Notes under the pieces: generated by a model
What the model saw: only the letters and a program-made list of their open reading frames with translations
Told to the model about the DNA's origin: nothing
Database searches by the model: none
Assembly: GCA_903924465.1 (NCBI GenBank)
Contig: CAIYBN010000144.1
Span: forward strand, 124,001 to 188,000
DNA: 64,000 nucleotides
DNA from: an uncultured Myxococcales bacterium
GTDB lineage: Bacteria > Myxococcota_A > UBA9042
Reading direction: 5' to 3'
Translations under genes and position numbers: made by a program
Shown here: positions 41,031 to 50,221 of the stretch, piece after piece
How the letters are laid out: each line of letters starts with the position of its first letter
How positions within the stretch are numbered: position 1 is the first letter of the stretch

Positions 41031-41902
41031 CAGTGGCTGGTCTTCAGGTCGCGGTGGCTGACGGTGACGCGGCCGAGACGCATGGCGCGGATGTGTTCGG
41101 CCATCGCTTCCGCCAACGCGACGCTGCGGTGCTGGCCTCCGGTGCAGCCGAGCGCCACGCTGACCATCGCACGACCTTCCTGCGCGTGCAGCGGCAGCAC
41201 ATAGTCCAGCAGATACGACATGCGCTTCAAGGCTTCGCTGCCGCCGCGCTCGATCACGAACTGCCGCACCGGGGCGTCCAAGCCGGTCATCGGCGACAGC
41301 GCTGGCACAAAGTACGGGTTGTCGACGTAGCGCACGTCAAAGACGTAGTCCGCATCGCGCGGCAGCCCGTGTTTGAAGCCAAACGACTGCATCGACACAA
41401 TCAGCCGCACGTCCGCCGAGTATTCCGGGTCGAAGATTCGCTGCACGTGGCGCTTCAGCTGGTGGATGTTCATCTCCGACGTGTCAACCACCAGCGTCGC
41501 GCGCTCGCGCACGGGCATCATGTGGTCGCGCTCGAAGCGGATCGCCTCGCTCACCGTGCCGGCCTGCCAAATCGGGTGCTTGCGGCGCGTCTCGGCAAAA
41601 CGCCGGATCAGGACGTCGTCGGCGCAGTCCAGGAACAGCAGTTCAGCCTGCACACCGCCGGTCTTCAGCGCCTGGATCGCGGTATCGACGTCGCCCAGCA
41701 ACTCGCCCGCGCGGATGTCGATGCCGACCGCCACCGGCGTGGCTGTCAGGCGCTCGGCCATCATGGATTCGAGCGCCGGAAGCAGCGCGGTCGGCAGGTT
41801 GTCGACGCAGTAGAAGCCCAAATCCTCTAGGGCGTGCAAGCAAGTCGACCGGCCGGAGCCGCTGATGCCAGTGACAATCACGAATCGGGCATTGCGGGCC
41901 AT
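41030..41902 (-). CDS. rapZ: RapZ/YvcJ-family nucleotide-binding RNase adapter
   Basis: A 290-residue protein of normal length. The N-terminal P-loop domain reads VTGISGSGRSTCLHALEDLGF, here cut to its motif GISGSGRST. CVDNLPTALLP follows at once, then a C-terminal domain with YVFDVRYVDNPYF and the signature GCTGGQHRSVALAE. RapZ binds small RNAs and guides RNase E in controlling GlmS in enterobacteria; here the role is less sure. Notably the Walker A lysine is replaced by Arg (SGRST). AGGAG lies 7 bp before the ATG. It follows rpoN after 33 bp, as in many proteobacteria, but hpf and ptsN are missing from the cluster. Confidence 0.95.
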   Translation of the reverse strand: MARNARFVIVTGISGSGRSTCLHALEDLGFYCVDNLPTALLPALESMMAERLTATPVAVGIDIRAGELLGDVDTAIQALKTGGVQAELLFLDCADDVLIRRFAETRRKHPIWQAGTVSEAIRFERDHMMPVRERATLVVDTSEMNIHQLKRHVQRIFDPEYSADVRLIVSMQSFGFKHGLPRDADYVFDVRYVDNPYFVPALSPMTGLDAPVRQFVIERGGSEALKRMSYLLDYVLPLHAQEGRAMVSVALGCTGGQHRSVALAEAMAEHIRAMRLGRVTVSHRDLKTSH

Positions 41903-41935
41903 GATTTGCTCCTGTCGAACGGGGTTTCCTTGCCT

Positions 41936-43648
41936 CTAATACTGCTTGCGGCGCTGCGATGATGGTGGAATATTCAATGCTTCCCGATATTTGGCCACCG
42001 TGCGCCGCGCCACTGTCATGGTCTCACGCGGCCGCAGGACCTCCAGCTGCGTCTCGGTGCAGGACAGCCGCGCCAGCATCTTGCCGCGATCCCAATCGCC
42101 GTGCAGCATGTCGACGATTTCCTGATCCGACAGCGGCGAGCTTGGCTGTTCGTTGTCGATGAACCGCTTGATCGCGCTCTTGACCGCCTCCGACGCCACA
42201 TCGCTGCCGTCGCCCGAAGGCACGCCGGCGCCGAAGAAGAACTTCAGCTCGAAAATCCCCTGCGGCGTATGGACATATTTGGCGGTCGTCACGCGCGACA
42301 CCGTCGACTCGTGCAGCCCAACGTCTTCCGCCACCTCGCGCAGCACCAACGGCCGCAATTTTTCCACGCCGCGATCGAGGAACGGCCGCTGGAAGCGCAT
42401 GATGGATTCGGTCACCCGCTGGATCGTCGACTGGCGCTGGTGAATCGAGCGGATCATCCAAGTCGCTGCGCGCATCTTTTCCTGAAGATATTCCTTGGCT
42501 TCCGTATCGCCTTCGCCCGAGAGTGCTTGTTTGTAGAAGTTGGACACGCGCAAGCGCGGCAAGCCGTCTTCGTTCAGCACGACCGTGTAGTCCTCGCCGA
42601 GCTTGTACACGTAGACGTCCGGCGTGATGTAACGCGCCGTTTCGCCGATAAAATGCCGTCCCGGACGCGGCTCCAGCGACGCCAGCAGACCCATCAGCCG
42701 CTGTTCCTCGTTGGGCCGCAAGCGCAGATCCCGGCGCAGCCCGGCGTGATCGCGGGCTTCAATGTACGGCAAGCCGACCTCAATCAGCTTGTGCAGCCGC
42801 GGCTCCTTGGGATGCCGGACCAACGCTTGGGTCAGCAGGCATTCGCGCAAATCGCGGCTCGCGACGCCAGATGGATCCAGCGTGCGGATGATGCCCAGCA
42901 CGCGCGTGACTTCAGCCACGTCCACGCCGTGGGTCAGCGCCATCGCCCGGATGGAATTGCCGTAGAGCGCGTCGGTTTTGCAGCCGCGGCTCTCCGCGTC
43001 GGTCTGCCACGCAGCGACCTCTTCATCAGTCAGCCAGTACAACGACAGCTTGGCCTTCGCCTCAATCTTCTCGATCCCCTGCGCATCCGCGAGCTTGGCC
43101 AACTGCCGCCGCGCGTTGTCGCTGCCACCGAGGATGTCCAGTCGCGTCGGCCGAAAGTAGCCGTCATCGTCCAAATTACCAATGATTTCTTCAACCAGCA
43201 GGCGATCCGCCGCCGCCAGCGTGGTCGAGGCGATCTGCTCTTCCAAAAACTCCGGCAAGGTTGAAGCGCGCGTCAGCGTTTGCGACAGCGCCGGGCGATC
43301 TTCATCTTCGCCGTCGCGAAACGCCCCGCCGCCTTCGCTCGGCCCGCGTGCCAGATCGGTAAAATACTGCTGCCAGTCGATTTCGTTGCGCTCGTCGCGG
43401 GTCGGCGGCGCTTCGATGTCGGTCACCGGCGCCTCACCACCGGTCAACGCGGACGGCAGCGGATCCTGCGACGTCTCCGTCTGGATCTCCTCTTCCAGCA
43501 ACGGATTTTCGTTCAGCGCGTCGCCGACGGCCTCCATCAACTCAGTGCGCGACAGCTGCAGCAACCGAATGGCCTGCTGGAGCTGCTGCGTCATGACCAG
43601 CCGCTGCTCCAGCCGCTGTCCAAGTTGGAGACCCTGTTTGAACTCCAT
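41936..43648 (-). CDS. rpoN: RNA polymerase sigma-54 factor RpoN
   Basis: A 570-residue sigma-54. Region I at the N-terminus contains LVMTQQLQQAIRLLQLSRTE. An acidic region II follows (about 50-110), then the core-binding domain. The DNA-binding helix-turn-helix is LREVAEDVGLHESTVSR, and the RpoN box near the C-terminus is RRTVAKYREALNIP. It is longer than E. coli RpoN (477) because of the linker after region I and inserts in the core-binding domain. I chose ATG 43648 over GTG 43657, as it aligns with the usual family start. It heads a transcript with rapZ and mepA. Confidence 0.96.
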   Translation of the reverse strand: MEFKQGLQLGQRLEQRLVMTQQLQQAIRLLQLSRTELMEAVGDALNENPLLEEEIQTETSQDPLPSALTGGEAPVTDIEAPPTRDERNEIDWQQYFTDLARGPSEGGGAFRDGEDEDRPALSQTLTRASTLPEFLEEQIASTTLAAADRLLVEEIIGNLDDDGYFRPTRLDILGGSDNARRQLAKLADAQGIEKIEAKAKLSLYWLTDEEVAAWQTDAESRGCKTDALYGNSIRAMALTHGVDVAEVTRVLGIIRTLDPSGVASRDLRECLLTQALVRHPKEPRLHKLIEVGLPYIEARDHAGLRRDLRLRPNEEQRLMGLLASLEPRPGRHFIGETARYITPDVYVYKLGEDYTVVLNEDGLPRLRVSNFYKQALSGEGDTEAKEYLQEKMRAATWMIRSIHQRQSTIQRVTESIMRFQRPFLDRGVEKLRPLVLREVAEDVGLHESTVSRVTTAKYVHTPQGIFELKFFFGAGVPSGDGSDVASEAVKSAIKRFIDNEQPSSPLSDQEIVDMLHGDWDRGKMLARLSCTETQLEVLRPRETMTVARRTVAKYREALNIPPSSQRRKQY

Positions 43649-43971
43649 GCGCTCCACGTCCCGGTTCGTCCAATGCTGGGGGCGCTACCGCCGCGGCACG
43701 GACGAACGGGCACCGCGAGTGTACTGGCCTGAGTGGAGGGCGACAAGCAAATGCGACTGCGCGCGGCGGCGAATTGTCGCTTCCGTGTGAAAAGTTTGGA
43801 ATCTTGGCGCGAAATATGCACGCCTTTGACCCCGCTTGCGGCAAAGCATGGATTTTGCGAACTTGTGCTTGACAGGCGACCGTTTGCCCATTACTTGGCG
43901 GCGCGGCGCTGACAGGCGTAGTTGTCGCCATTTGCCCGCCCCCGCTTTCGTTTGTGCTCAGGATTGTTTCG
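43649..43971. other. Divergent intergenic region between rpoN and dnaJ
   Basis: 323 bp that must carry the rpoN and dnaJ promoters. The dnaJ side holds the promoter candidate annotated at 43868-43897. On the rpoN side there is an AT-richer patch near 43785-43815 but no box pair I can defend. No gene or RNA is seen. Confidence 0.6.
43868..43897 (+). promoter_or_regulatory. Candidate heat-shock (sigma-32-like) or sigma-70 promoter of dnaJ
   Basis: CTTGACA at 43868-43874 is followed after 12 nt by CCCATTA at 43887-43893, close to the sigma-32 consensus CTTGAAA and CCCCATnTA. The same TTGACA also has TACTTG 17 bp downstream, a weaker sigma-70 match. It lies about 75 bp before the dnaJ start, the right place for a heat-shock gene. 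No CIRCE element is seen. Confidence 0.5.
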
Positions 43972-45036
43972 ATGGCCAAGACCGATTTCTACGAACTGCT
44001 TGGCGTGCCCAAAGACGTCAACGACGCCGATCTCAAAAAAGCTTTTCGCAAAGCGGCGATGCAGCATCACCCGGATCGCAATCCCGGCGACGCCCACGCC
44101 GAGGAAATGTTCAAACAGTGCGCGGAAGCCTACGACGTGCTGTCTGACGCCCAGAAGCGCGCCGCCTACGACCGCTACGGCCACGCGGCCTTTGAGTCGG
44201 GTCGCGGCGGTGGCGGTGGCGGCAACTATGCCAACATGGACGACATGTTCAGCCACTTTGGCGACATCTTTGGCGACATCTTTGGCAGCAGGCGGGGCGG
44301 CCCCAAGCGCCCGGCGCGGGGCAGCGACCTGCGTTTTGACCTGGGTCTGTCCTTGCGCGACGCGGTCCAAGGCGTGAAGCGGGAAATCGCGGTGCCGCGC
44401 ATCGACCCGTGCGGCACGTGTTCCGGCACCGGCGCCAAAGCTGGCTCGAGCCCCGAACCATGCGGCCAATGTGGCGGCCGCGGTCAGGTCGGTCATCAAC
44501 AAGGACCCTTCGTGTTTGCGGTGACTTGCCCGCAGTGCCAGGGCCAGGGGCGCACGATCAAGCCGGCCAATCGCTGCGCGACGTGCGGCGGTGCGGGCCA
44601 GCAGCGGGTGGAGAAGAAAGTCACCGTCAAGATTCCCGCGGGTGTGGACACGGGCACGCGCCTGCGCGTCACGGGCGAGGGCGAGCGCGGTCAACCGGGC
44701 CAGGAGCCCGGCGATTTGTACGTCGTCCTGGCGATCCAGCCCGATGACGTATTCCAGCGCGATGGCGACGATCTGCACTGCGAAATCGACGTCGATGTCG
44801 TGCGCGCGGTCCTGGGTGGCGTGGTCACGGTGCCGTTGATCGACGGCGAAAATGAAAAAGTGAAGCTGCCGCCCGGTATCCAGCCCGGCGAGCAGGTGCG
44901 GATTCGCGGCAAAGGCGTGCCACATCTGCACGGCAATGGCCGGGGCGACCAGTTTGCCCACGTGCGCGTGGTCGTGCCACGCAAATTGACGGATCGCCAG
45001 CGCAAGCTGTACGAAGACTTGGCGCAGGATCTCTGA
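43972..45036 (+). CDS. dnaJ: Chaperone protein DnaJ
   Basis: A 354-residue class A J-protein, co-chaperone of DnaK. The J domain (1-70) has HPD in MQHHPDRNPGD. A Gly/Phe-rich stretch with GDIFGDIFG follows. Four zinc motifs CxxCxGxG are present (CGTCSGTG, CGQCGGRG, CPQCQGQG, CATCGGAG). The substrate-binding C-terminal domains follow, with KIPAGVDTGTRLRV and GDLYVVL. Shorter than E. coli DnaJ (376). The ATG at 43972 has AGGA 8 bp upstream. dnaK and grpE are not adjacent. The permease gene starts 55 bp downstream. Confidence 0.96.
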   Translation: MAKTDFYELLGVPKDVNDADLKKAFRKAAMQHHPDRNPGDAHAEEMFKQCAEAYDVLSDAQKRAAYDRYGHAAFESGRGGGGGGNYANMDDMFSHFGDIFGDIFGSRRGGPKRPARGSDLRFDLGLSLRDAVQGVKREIAVPRIDPCGTCSGTGAKAGSSPEPCGQCGGRGQVGHQQGPFVFAVTCPQCQGQGRTIKPANRCATCGGAGQQRVEKKVTVKIPAGVDTGTRLRVTGEGERGQPGQEPGDLYVVLAIQPDDVFQRDGDDLHCEIDVDVVRAVLGGVVTVPLIDGENEKVKLPPGIQPGEQVRIRGKGVPHLHGNGRGDQFAHVRVVVPRKLTDRQRKLYEDLAQDL

Positions 45037-45091
45037 CCGCCGATTGAGACTTGCTCGCGAGCGCGGAATCATCCTGCGCACCAAAGGCGCC

Positions 45092-47725
45092 ATGCTGACG
45101 CTGCTTCGCCCGATTTCCCTGCGCCGTTTGACCGAGCACAAGCTGCGTGCCGGCATGACCGCAGTCGGCATCTCGCTCGGCGTCGCCGTGCTGGTCGCGG
45201 TCGTCACCGTCAATGAAGGCATCGTCGGCTCGTTTTCCGACACGCTGGACCGCATCAGCGGCCGCGTCGACCTGGAAGTGCGCGGGGGCGACACCGGGCT
45301 CGACGAGCTGCTGATCGACAAGGTCCTGGAAGTGCCCGGCGTGAGATATGCGACGCCGGTCATTCAGCGCACCCTCGATTTGGCCGACGGCTCCGGCGAA
45401 ACGCTGGCGATTCTCGGCGTCAACTTCACTGAGAATCCCAAGGCGCTGGACCACCTGTACCAACTCGACGCGGCGACGCTCAAGCGGCCCGCGGCGCAGG
45501 AGAAGGCCAAGAAGGACGACGAGTTTGCCGATGATCCCTTTGCGATGCTGGATCAGCCGCGGCAATTGGTGGTGACGACCGAATTTGCCGCCAAGCACCA
45601 CCTGCAAAAAGGCGGCACGCTGGAATTGCTGACGCCCAGCGGTCGCCAGACGTTCACGGCGTTTTCGATCGTGGAAGCCAAAGGGCCGCAAAAGGCGATG
45701 GGCGGCAATCTGGCCATCATGGACTACGTCGATGCCCAGGAGGTCTTTGACCTCAAGCGCCGCGTCGATCGCTTTGATGTGGCGCTGGACGACGCGAAGA
45801 AGCCCGGCGAAATCCAGCGCGCCGTCGCGGCGCTGAAGAAGGCGGTGGGCCAGGAGTACGAGGTCGAGCGACCCGGCAAGCGGCAGGCGCGGCAGGAGCA
45901 GCTGCTGAAGTCGTTCAAGCTCGCGTTGGCCGTGGGCGCAGGCGTGGCGCTGATTGTCGGCATGTTCCTCATCTACCACACGCTGTCGATCACGGTAGCG
46001 CAGCGGCGATCGGAAATTGGCATTCTGCGGGCGGCAGGGGCGACGCGCGGCCAGATCGTCAAGCTGTTCACGCTGGAAGGCGCGGCGTTCGGATTGGGCG
46101 GTTCGCTGATCGGTCTGGCGTTGGGCGGCGTGCTGGCGCGTGCGATGATGGAGACCTCCGCGCAGTCCGTCACCGATCTGTACCTGCGCGTCCACGTTCA
46201 GGAAACCCGCGTTGCCTGGAGTACAATGCTCTTTGGCTTGGTGCTGGGCACGCTGTCCTCCGCACTGGCGTCGCTGCTGCCGGCGTGGCAGGCGAGTCGG
46301 CTGTCTCCGGTGGAGACCATCCGCACGGTTGCGTTCGATTTTCGCGGCGTGCCCACCTTGAAATGGGAGCTGCGCGAGTTCGCCGCCATGGTCTGCTACG
46401 TCCTCGCGCCCATCGTGGCCCAAGGTCCGGCGATCGGCGGTTTTCCGATCTTTGGCCTGACCGCGATGTTCTTTATTGTGCTGGGCAGCACGCTGATGTC
46501 GCGCTGGCTGATGCTGGTGCTGACGCGGGTTCTGGGTCCGGTGGCCACGCGTCTTGGCGGGATCGAGGGCCGGCTGGCCGCCGACAACGTCACGCGCGGC
46601 GCCAACAAGTCGGCCGTCACCGTCGCGTCGCTGATGGTCGGCTTGTCCATGGTCATGGGCAGCGCCATCCTGACCAGCAGTTTCCGTTCCAGCATCCAGA
46701 CGTGGATCGAGCAGACCGTGCCGGCGGATTTGTTCATCACCTCCAACGCCAACATGGGCGGCATCAAGAACCAGCCCGTGGATTTCGCCCTCGCCGCCAA
46801 AATTGCCGAGCTACCGGGCGTCGCTTCCGTCGACACGGTGCGGCTGCGCAACGTCGATTTCAAGAACGCGCGGGTGCTGCTGCTGGCCTTGCAGACCAAG
46901 ATTCGCTTTCAGCACACGTCGGCCTGGCCGATTTCCCGCTGTTCCGGCGATTGCAAAACGGTCACTTCGCGGCTCACGGCGGGCGAAGGCGTGGTCATCT
47001 CCGAGACGCTGTCGCACCGCTTTGGCACGAATCCGGGCGAAACGATTGCGCTGCAAACGGCTCATGGCTTGGTCGAATTTCCGGTATTGGCGGCGATGCG
47101 CGACTATTCCAGCGATCAGGGCTCCGTGTTCATGGACCGCGCGCTGTACCTGAAGCACTGGGACGACGACAAGGTCGATACTTTCGAGCCGTACATGAAG
47201 CCTGGCGTGGATCCCAAAGCGGTGCGTGAGCAGGTGCTGGCCAAATGGGGCAAGCAATACCGGCTGTTCGCGTTGACCAACAGCGAGTTCCGCGACGAGA
47301 TCGGCCAGATGATCGAGCGGGTGTTCAGTATCACCCGCGCCCTGGAGATGGTGACGATCTTCATTTCGCTGCTCTCGGTCGTGAATACGCTGCTGACGGC
47401 CATTTTGGACCGGATGCGCGAAATCGGCGTGCTGCGCGCGGTGGGCATGAAGCGCAGTCAGCTGGTGCGGGTGATTCTCATCGAGTCGCTGCTGTTGGCG
47501 CTCATCGGCGCGGCGATCGGCATCGTGGTGGGCACCGTCAACGGTTTCATCATCCTGAAGGTGGTCAACGCGCAGGACACGGGCTGGGACGTGCCGATGC
47601 ATTTCCCGGTGCACTTGGCCCTGCTCTATGCCGGAGCGCTGGTGGCGGTCGGCGTGCTGGCCGCCATCTATCCTGCCAAAGTGGCCGCGCGCGTGCCGGT
47701 GGTCGACGCCTTGAATTACGAGTGA
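45092..47725 (+). CDS. FtsX/MacB-type ABC transporter permease, no ATPase nearby
   Basis: An 877-residue inner-membrane protein with two halves, each with a large periplasmic region and FtsX-type helices. Span 1 is at about 18-40 (GISLGVAVLVAVVTV). The first three-helix bundle lies near 285-420 and the second near 755-870 (RMREIGVLRAVGMKRSQL is the family's coupling helix). Single-chain double-FtsX permeases of this size occur in lipoprotein or envelope-lipid exporters and need an ATP-binding partner. None is encoded beside it, so the ATPase must be elsewhere. A charged insert (AQEKAKKDDEFADD) breaks the first periplasmic domain. Confidence 0.92.
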   Translation: MLTLLRPISLRRLTEHKLRAGMTAVGISLGVAVLVAVVTVNEGIVGSFSDTLDRISGRVDLEVRGGDTGLDELLIDKVLEVPGVRYATPVIQRTLDLADGSGETLAILGVNFTENPKALDHLYQLDAATLKRPAAQEKAKKDDEFADDPFAMLDQPRQLVVTTEFAAKHHLQKGGTLELLTPSGRQTFTAFSIVEAKGPQKAMGGNLAIMDYVDAQEVFDLKRRVDRFDVALDDAKKPGEIQRAVAALKKAVGQEYEVERPGKRQARQEQLLKSFKLALAVGAGVALIVGMFLIYHTLSITVAQRRSEIGILRAAGATRGQIVKLFTLEGAAFGLGGSLIGLALGGVLARAMMETSAQSVTDLYLRVHVQETRVAWSTMLFGLVLGTLSSALASLLPAWQASRLSPVETIRTVAFDFRGVPTLKWELREFAAMVCYVLAPIVAQGPAIGGFPIFGLTAMFFIVLGSTLMSRWLMLVLTRVLGPVATRLGGIEGRLAADNVTRGANKSAVTVASLMVGLSMVMGSAILTSSFRSSIQTWIEQTVPADLFITSNANMGGIKNQPVDFALAAKIAELPGVASVDTVRLRNVDFKNARVLLLALQTKIRFQHTSAWPISRCSGDCKTVTSRLTAGEGVVISETLSHRFGTNPGETIALQTAHGLVEFPVLAAMRDYSSDQGSVFMDRALYLKHWDDDKVDTFEPYMKPGVDPKAVREQVLAKWGKQYRLFALTNSEFRDEIGQMIERVFSITRALEMVTIFISLLSVVNTLLTAILDRMREIGVLRAVGMKRSQLVRVILIESLLLALIGAAIGIVVGTVNGFIILKVVNAQDTGWDVPMHFPVHLALLYAGALVAVGVLAAIYPAKVAARVPVVDALNYE

Positions 47726-47729
47726 TGTC

Positions 47730-47942
47730 ATGAAGGTTGCCTGCCCCACATGCCGCAAGCCCAGCTTGCCGCGCGCCGAGAACCCGGCCTTTCCGTTTTG
47801 CTGCGAACGCTGCCGCTTGATCGATCTTGGCGGCTGGTTGAGCGAGAGCTACCGGGTGCCCGTGCGACCCGACGAGACCGAACGCGACGGCGTCAGCGAG
47901 GACGAGGCCGCGGGGATCCAACCCGAGGATTTGCCCAACTGA
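47730..47942 (+). CDS. yacG: DNA gyrase inhibitor YacG (zinc protein)
   Basis: A 70-residue protein with the family's zinc site, CPTC, then FCCERCRLIDLGGWLSESY. YacG binds GyrB and blocks DNA binding by gyrase in E. coli. An extra Cys precedes the third ligand, giving FCCERC. The acidic tail (EDEAAGIQPEDLP) is usual. It starts 4 bp after the permease stop, so the two are cotranscribed; neither coaE nor other usual yacG neighbours are here. Confidence 0.93.
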   Translation: MKVACPTCRKPSLPRAENPAFPFCCERCRLIDLGGWLSESYRVPVRPDETERDGVSEDEAAGIQPEDLPN

Positions 47943-47965
47943 CCGCTTTGGAGCAGGCTCGAATC

Positions 47966-49165
47966 ATGACACGCGACGGCGCCAACCTGTTCACGACGAT
48001 CGCGGTGTCGCTCACCGGCACAGGCCTGGCGGTTGCGCGGGACGTCTCGACGTGTGGACCGGTCATCGGCATCGACGCCGACCGCACGCGCCCCGGCCGG
48101 TACAGTCGCCACGTGCAGCTTCTCCGCGCGTTCAGCAACCGCGCTCTGGATGCCCAACTCGCCGACGATCTCGCGCGATTCGCCCAAGCGCAGCCGCATC
48201 CCGTCGTGCTAATTCCCGCCGCGGATGATGCCTGCGAGTGGGTCATTGCGCAGCGCGACCGCTTGCTGCCCCACGTGCGCGTGTCCGCGGGTTATGTGCC
48301 CGAGCGCGCCGGCATGTTGCTGGACAAATCCGCGTTCGCCCAGCGCTGCCGTGCGCTGGCGATTGACGTGCCGGCGACCTTGCAGCCGACGTCGATGGCC
48401 GATGTCCGCGCTTTTGCCAAGGACATCGGTCTGCCGTGCATCGTCAAGCCACGGGCGGGGCACAAGTGGCGCGACCGCTTGAGCGGCCAGAAGCTGCTGG
48501 TGCCGCAGACGCTGCTGGAGCTGGAAAAGGCGATGACTGACGTCGTCGGCGACCCGTCCGCAGTCGTGCTGCAGGAGCTGGTCGCGGGGCCGGAGTCCAA
48601 TTTGGCGGTGGGCGCGGTATGGGCGGACCAACAGGGCCAGGTGCGGCACGTGTTGACCGCGCGCAAGATTCGGCAATTTCCCCGACAATTTGGCTCCGGA
48701 TCGCGCGTGGTGACGGAGGCGTTGCCTGAGGTGGCGCGTCTGTCGGCGGAGATCATCACGGCGCTCGACTATCGCGGACTGTGTGGCACGGAATTCAAGC
48801 TCGACGAGCGGACGGAGCGCTGGCGGCTCATCGAGATCAATCCGCGGCCGACGCTGTGGTACGACCTGTGTCGCGCGGCGGGCACGCACCTGATCCGCGC
48901 GCATGCGGAGGAACTGGCCGGCCTGCCGCTGGCGTCTGTGGCGCCGCAGCACGATGGGGTGGCTTGGACCTACGGCCTGCGCGACGTGGTGGCGCTGGGT
49001 CAGGCGGGCGGTCTTTCGGCGGTCGTGCATGCGCTGCGGCAGGAAACGTGGGCGGAGACCGATGCGGTCATGGCTTGGGATGATCCGCGGGCGACGCTGG
49101 CCTCGATTGGCCATTTTGCCGCGCAGGCAGTGGCCCATCTGCGGCCGGGACGAGGCGAGGCATGA
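47966..49165 (+). CDS. ATP-grasp family carboxylate ligase-like enzyme
   Basis: A 399-residue cytoplasmic enzyme. A Rossmann-like pre-ATP-grasp domain (1-110) is followed by the ATP-grasp fold. Visible are IVKPRAGHKWRDR for the ATP-binding lysine, QELVAGPESNLAVGAV for the purine loop, and FKLDERTERWRLIEINPRP for the Mg-binding Glu and Asn. The closest groups are carboxylate-amine or carboxylate-thiol ligases acting on amino acids or small peptides; the substrate is unknown. The ATG at 47966 is 23 bp after yacG. The end overlaps the next gene by 4 bp (ATGA at 49162-49165). Confidence 0.88.
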   Translation: MTRDGANLFTTIAVSLTGTGLAVARDVSTCGPVIGIDADRTRPGRYSRHVQLLRAFSNRALDAQLADDLARFAQAQPHPVVLIPAADDACEWVIAQRDRLLPHVRVSAGYVPERAGMLLDKSAFAQRCRALAIDVPATLQPTSMADVRAFAKDIGLPCIVKPRAGHKWRDRLSGQKLLVPQTLLELEKAMTDVVGDPSAVVLQELVAGPESNLAVGAVWADQQGQVRHVLTARKIRQFPRQFGSGSRVVTEALPEVARLSAEIITALDYRGLCGTEFKLDERTERWRLIEINPRPTLWYDLCRAAGTHLIRAHAEELAGLPLASVAPQHDGVAWTYGLRDVVALGQAGGLSAVVHALRQETWAETDAVMAWDDPRATLASIGHFAAQAVAHLRPGRGEA

Positions 49166-50199
49166 GAGGAATCACAGGACAGCTGGCCATCTGGACAGCA
49201 CTCGTTTGGACCGTCGGCTGTACGTCCTCGCGGTCCGTGGACGCTTGGCGCGATGGCTGGGCGCTGGAGCAGAAGGGCGAGACCGCGCTGGCGTTGCGCA
49301 AGTACACCGATGCGACGAGCCGGCTGGGCAAGTATCCCGGCGCGATGCTGAACCGGATTCGTCTGATGGCCGCGGTGCCGGAACGGCGTGCGGATGCGCA
49401 GGAATTGCTCGACAAGCTGCTCAAAAGCGACGCCACGGACGCGCGCGTGGCGGCCTTTGGCGCGACCTGGGCGCTGTGGCAGGGCGATGTGACGCTGGCG
49501 CGGAATCGGCTGACGGCGGGCGTGCTGAAGAAGGATGACCCGGAAGAAGTGGTGCTGGCCCTGCGTCAAGCGGAGCTGGCCGTGCTGATGGCCGAGAAGC
49601 AGTGGCAGGCGGCGTGGCAAGCGGCGAAGCAGCAGGCGCCCAGGACGCCGGAGGAGCACCTGCGGATGGCGGTGCTGGCGTGGAATGTTGGGGAGTGGGC
49701 GACCGCGCGCGAGCTGGTGAGTCAAGCGCTGGAGTGCAAGGACAAGTGGCTGCTGCAATCGCTGCTGGCCGCGCGCGCCGGGCAATGGCCCCAAGCGCAG
49801 CAGTTCGTGGCGCGGCTGGAGGGCGATGCCGTGACGCCGCTGGTGCTGGCGCTACGGGCGCAAGCGGCGATGCACGCGGATCCGCCGGCGATGGCAACGG
49901 CGCTCAGCGATGCAGCGGAAGCGGCACGCCGCGATCCGGCCGATCCGCTGGTGACGGAAGTCTGGGCCGAGGCGCAGTTGGTGGCGAAACAACCACAGCT
50001 GGCGCGTGACTTGCTGGCCGGGCTGACCGTGCGCGGTGCCGGCTGGTCGGCCTGGTACAATTTGGGACTGGCGCAGTTGCGACTGGGCGATTTGCCCGCC
50101 GCCGCACAGGCCTTCACGGTCGCGGCGCAACGCTGTCCAACCTGCGAGCCCGCGGTGAAGAACCGCGACGTGCTGGCGAAAATGGGCGTCGGGCCGTAG
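49162..50199 (+). CDS. TPR-containing lipoprotein
   Basis: A 345-residue lipoprotein (signal peptide ending ALVWTVGCTS, lipid Cys near residue 20). The mature part is a helical superhelix of TPR-like repeats, for instance WALEQKGETALALRKYTDA and WYNLGLAQLRLGDLPAAAQA near the C-terminus, which is the clearest TPR. A CPTC pair lies near the end. It is likely a periplasmic scaffold. Translationally coupled with the ATP-grasp gene by ATGA. Downstream are the hairpin cluster at 50222-50343 and the end of the operon. Confidence 0.85.
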   Translation: MRGITGQLAIWTALVWTVGCTSSRSVDAWRDGWALEQKGETALALRKYTDATSRLGKYPGAMLNRIRLMAAVPERRADAQELLDKLLKSDATDARVAAFGATWALWQGDVTLARNRLTAGVLKKDDPEEVVLALRQAELAVLMAEKQWQAAWQAAKQQAPRTPEEHLRMAVLAWNVGEWATARELVSQALECKDKWLLQSLLAARAGQWPQAQQFVARLEGDAVTPLVLALRAQAAMHADPPAMATALSDAAEAARRDPADPLVTEVWAEAQLVAKQPQLARDLLAGLTVRGAGWSAWYNLGLAQLRLGDLPAAAQAFTVAAQRCPTCEPAVKNRDVLAKMGVGP

Positions 50200-50221
50200 C
50201 CCATCCACGCGCAGGCAGAGA

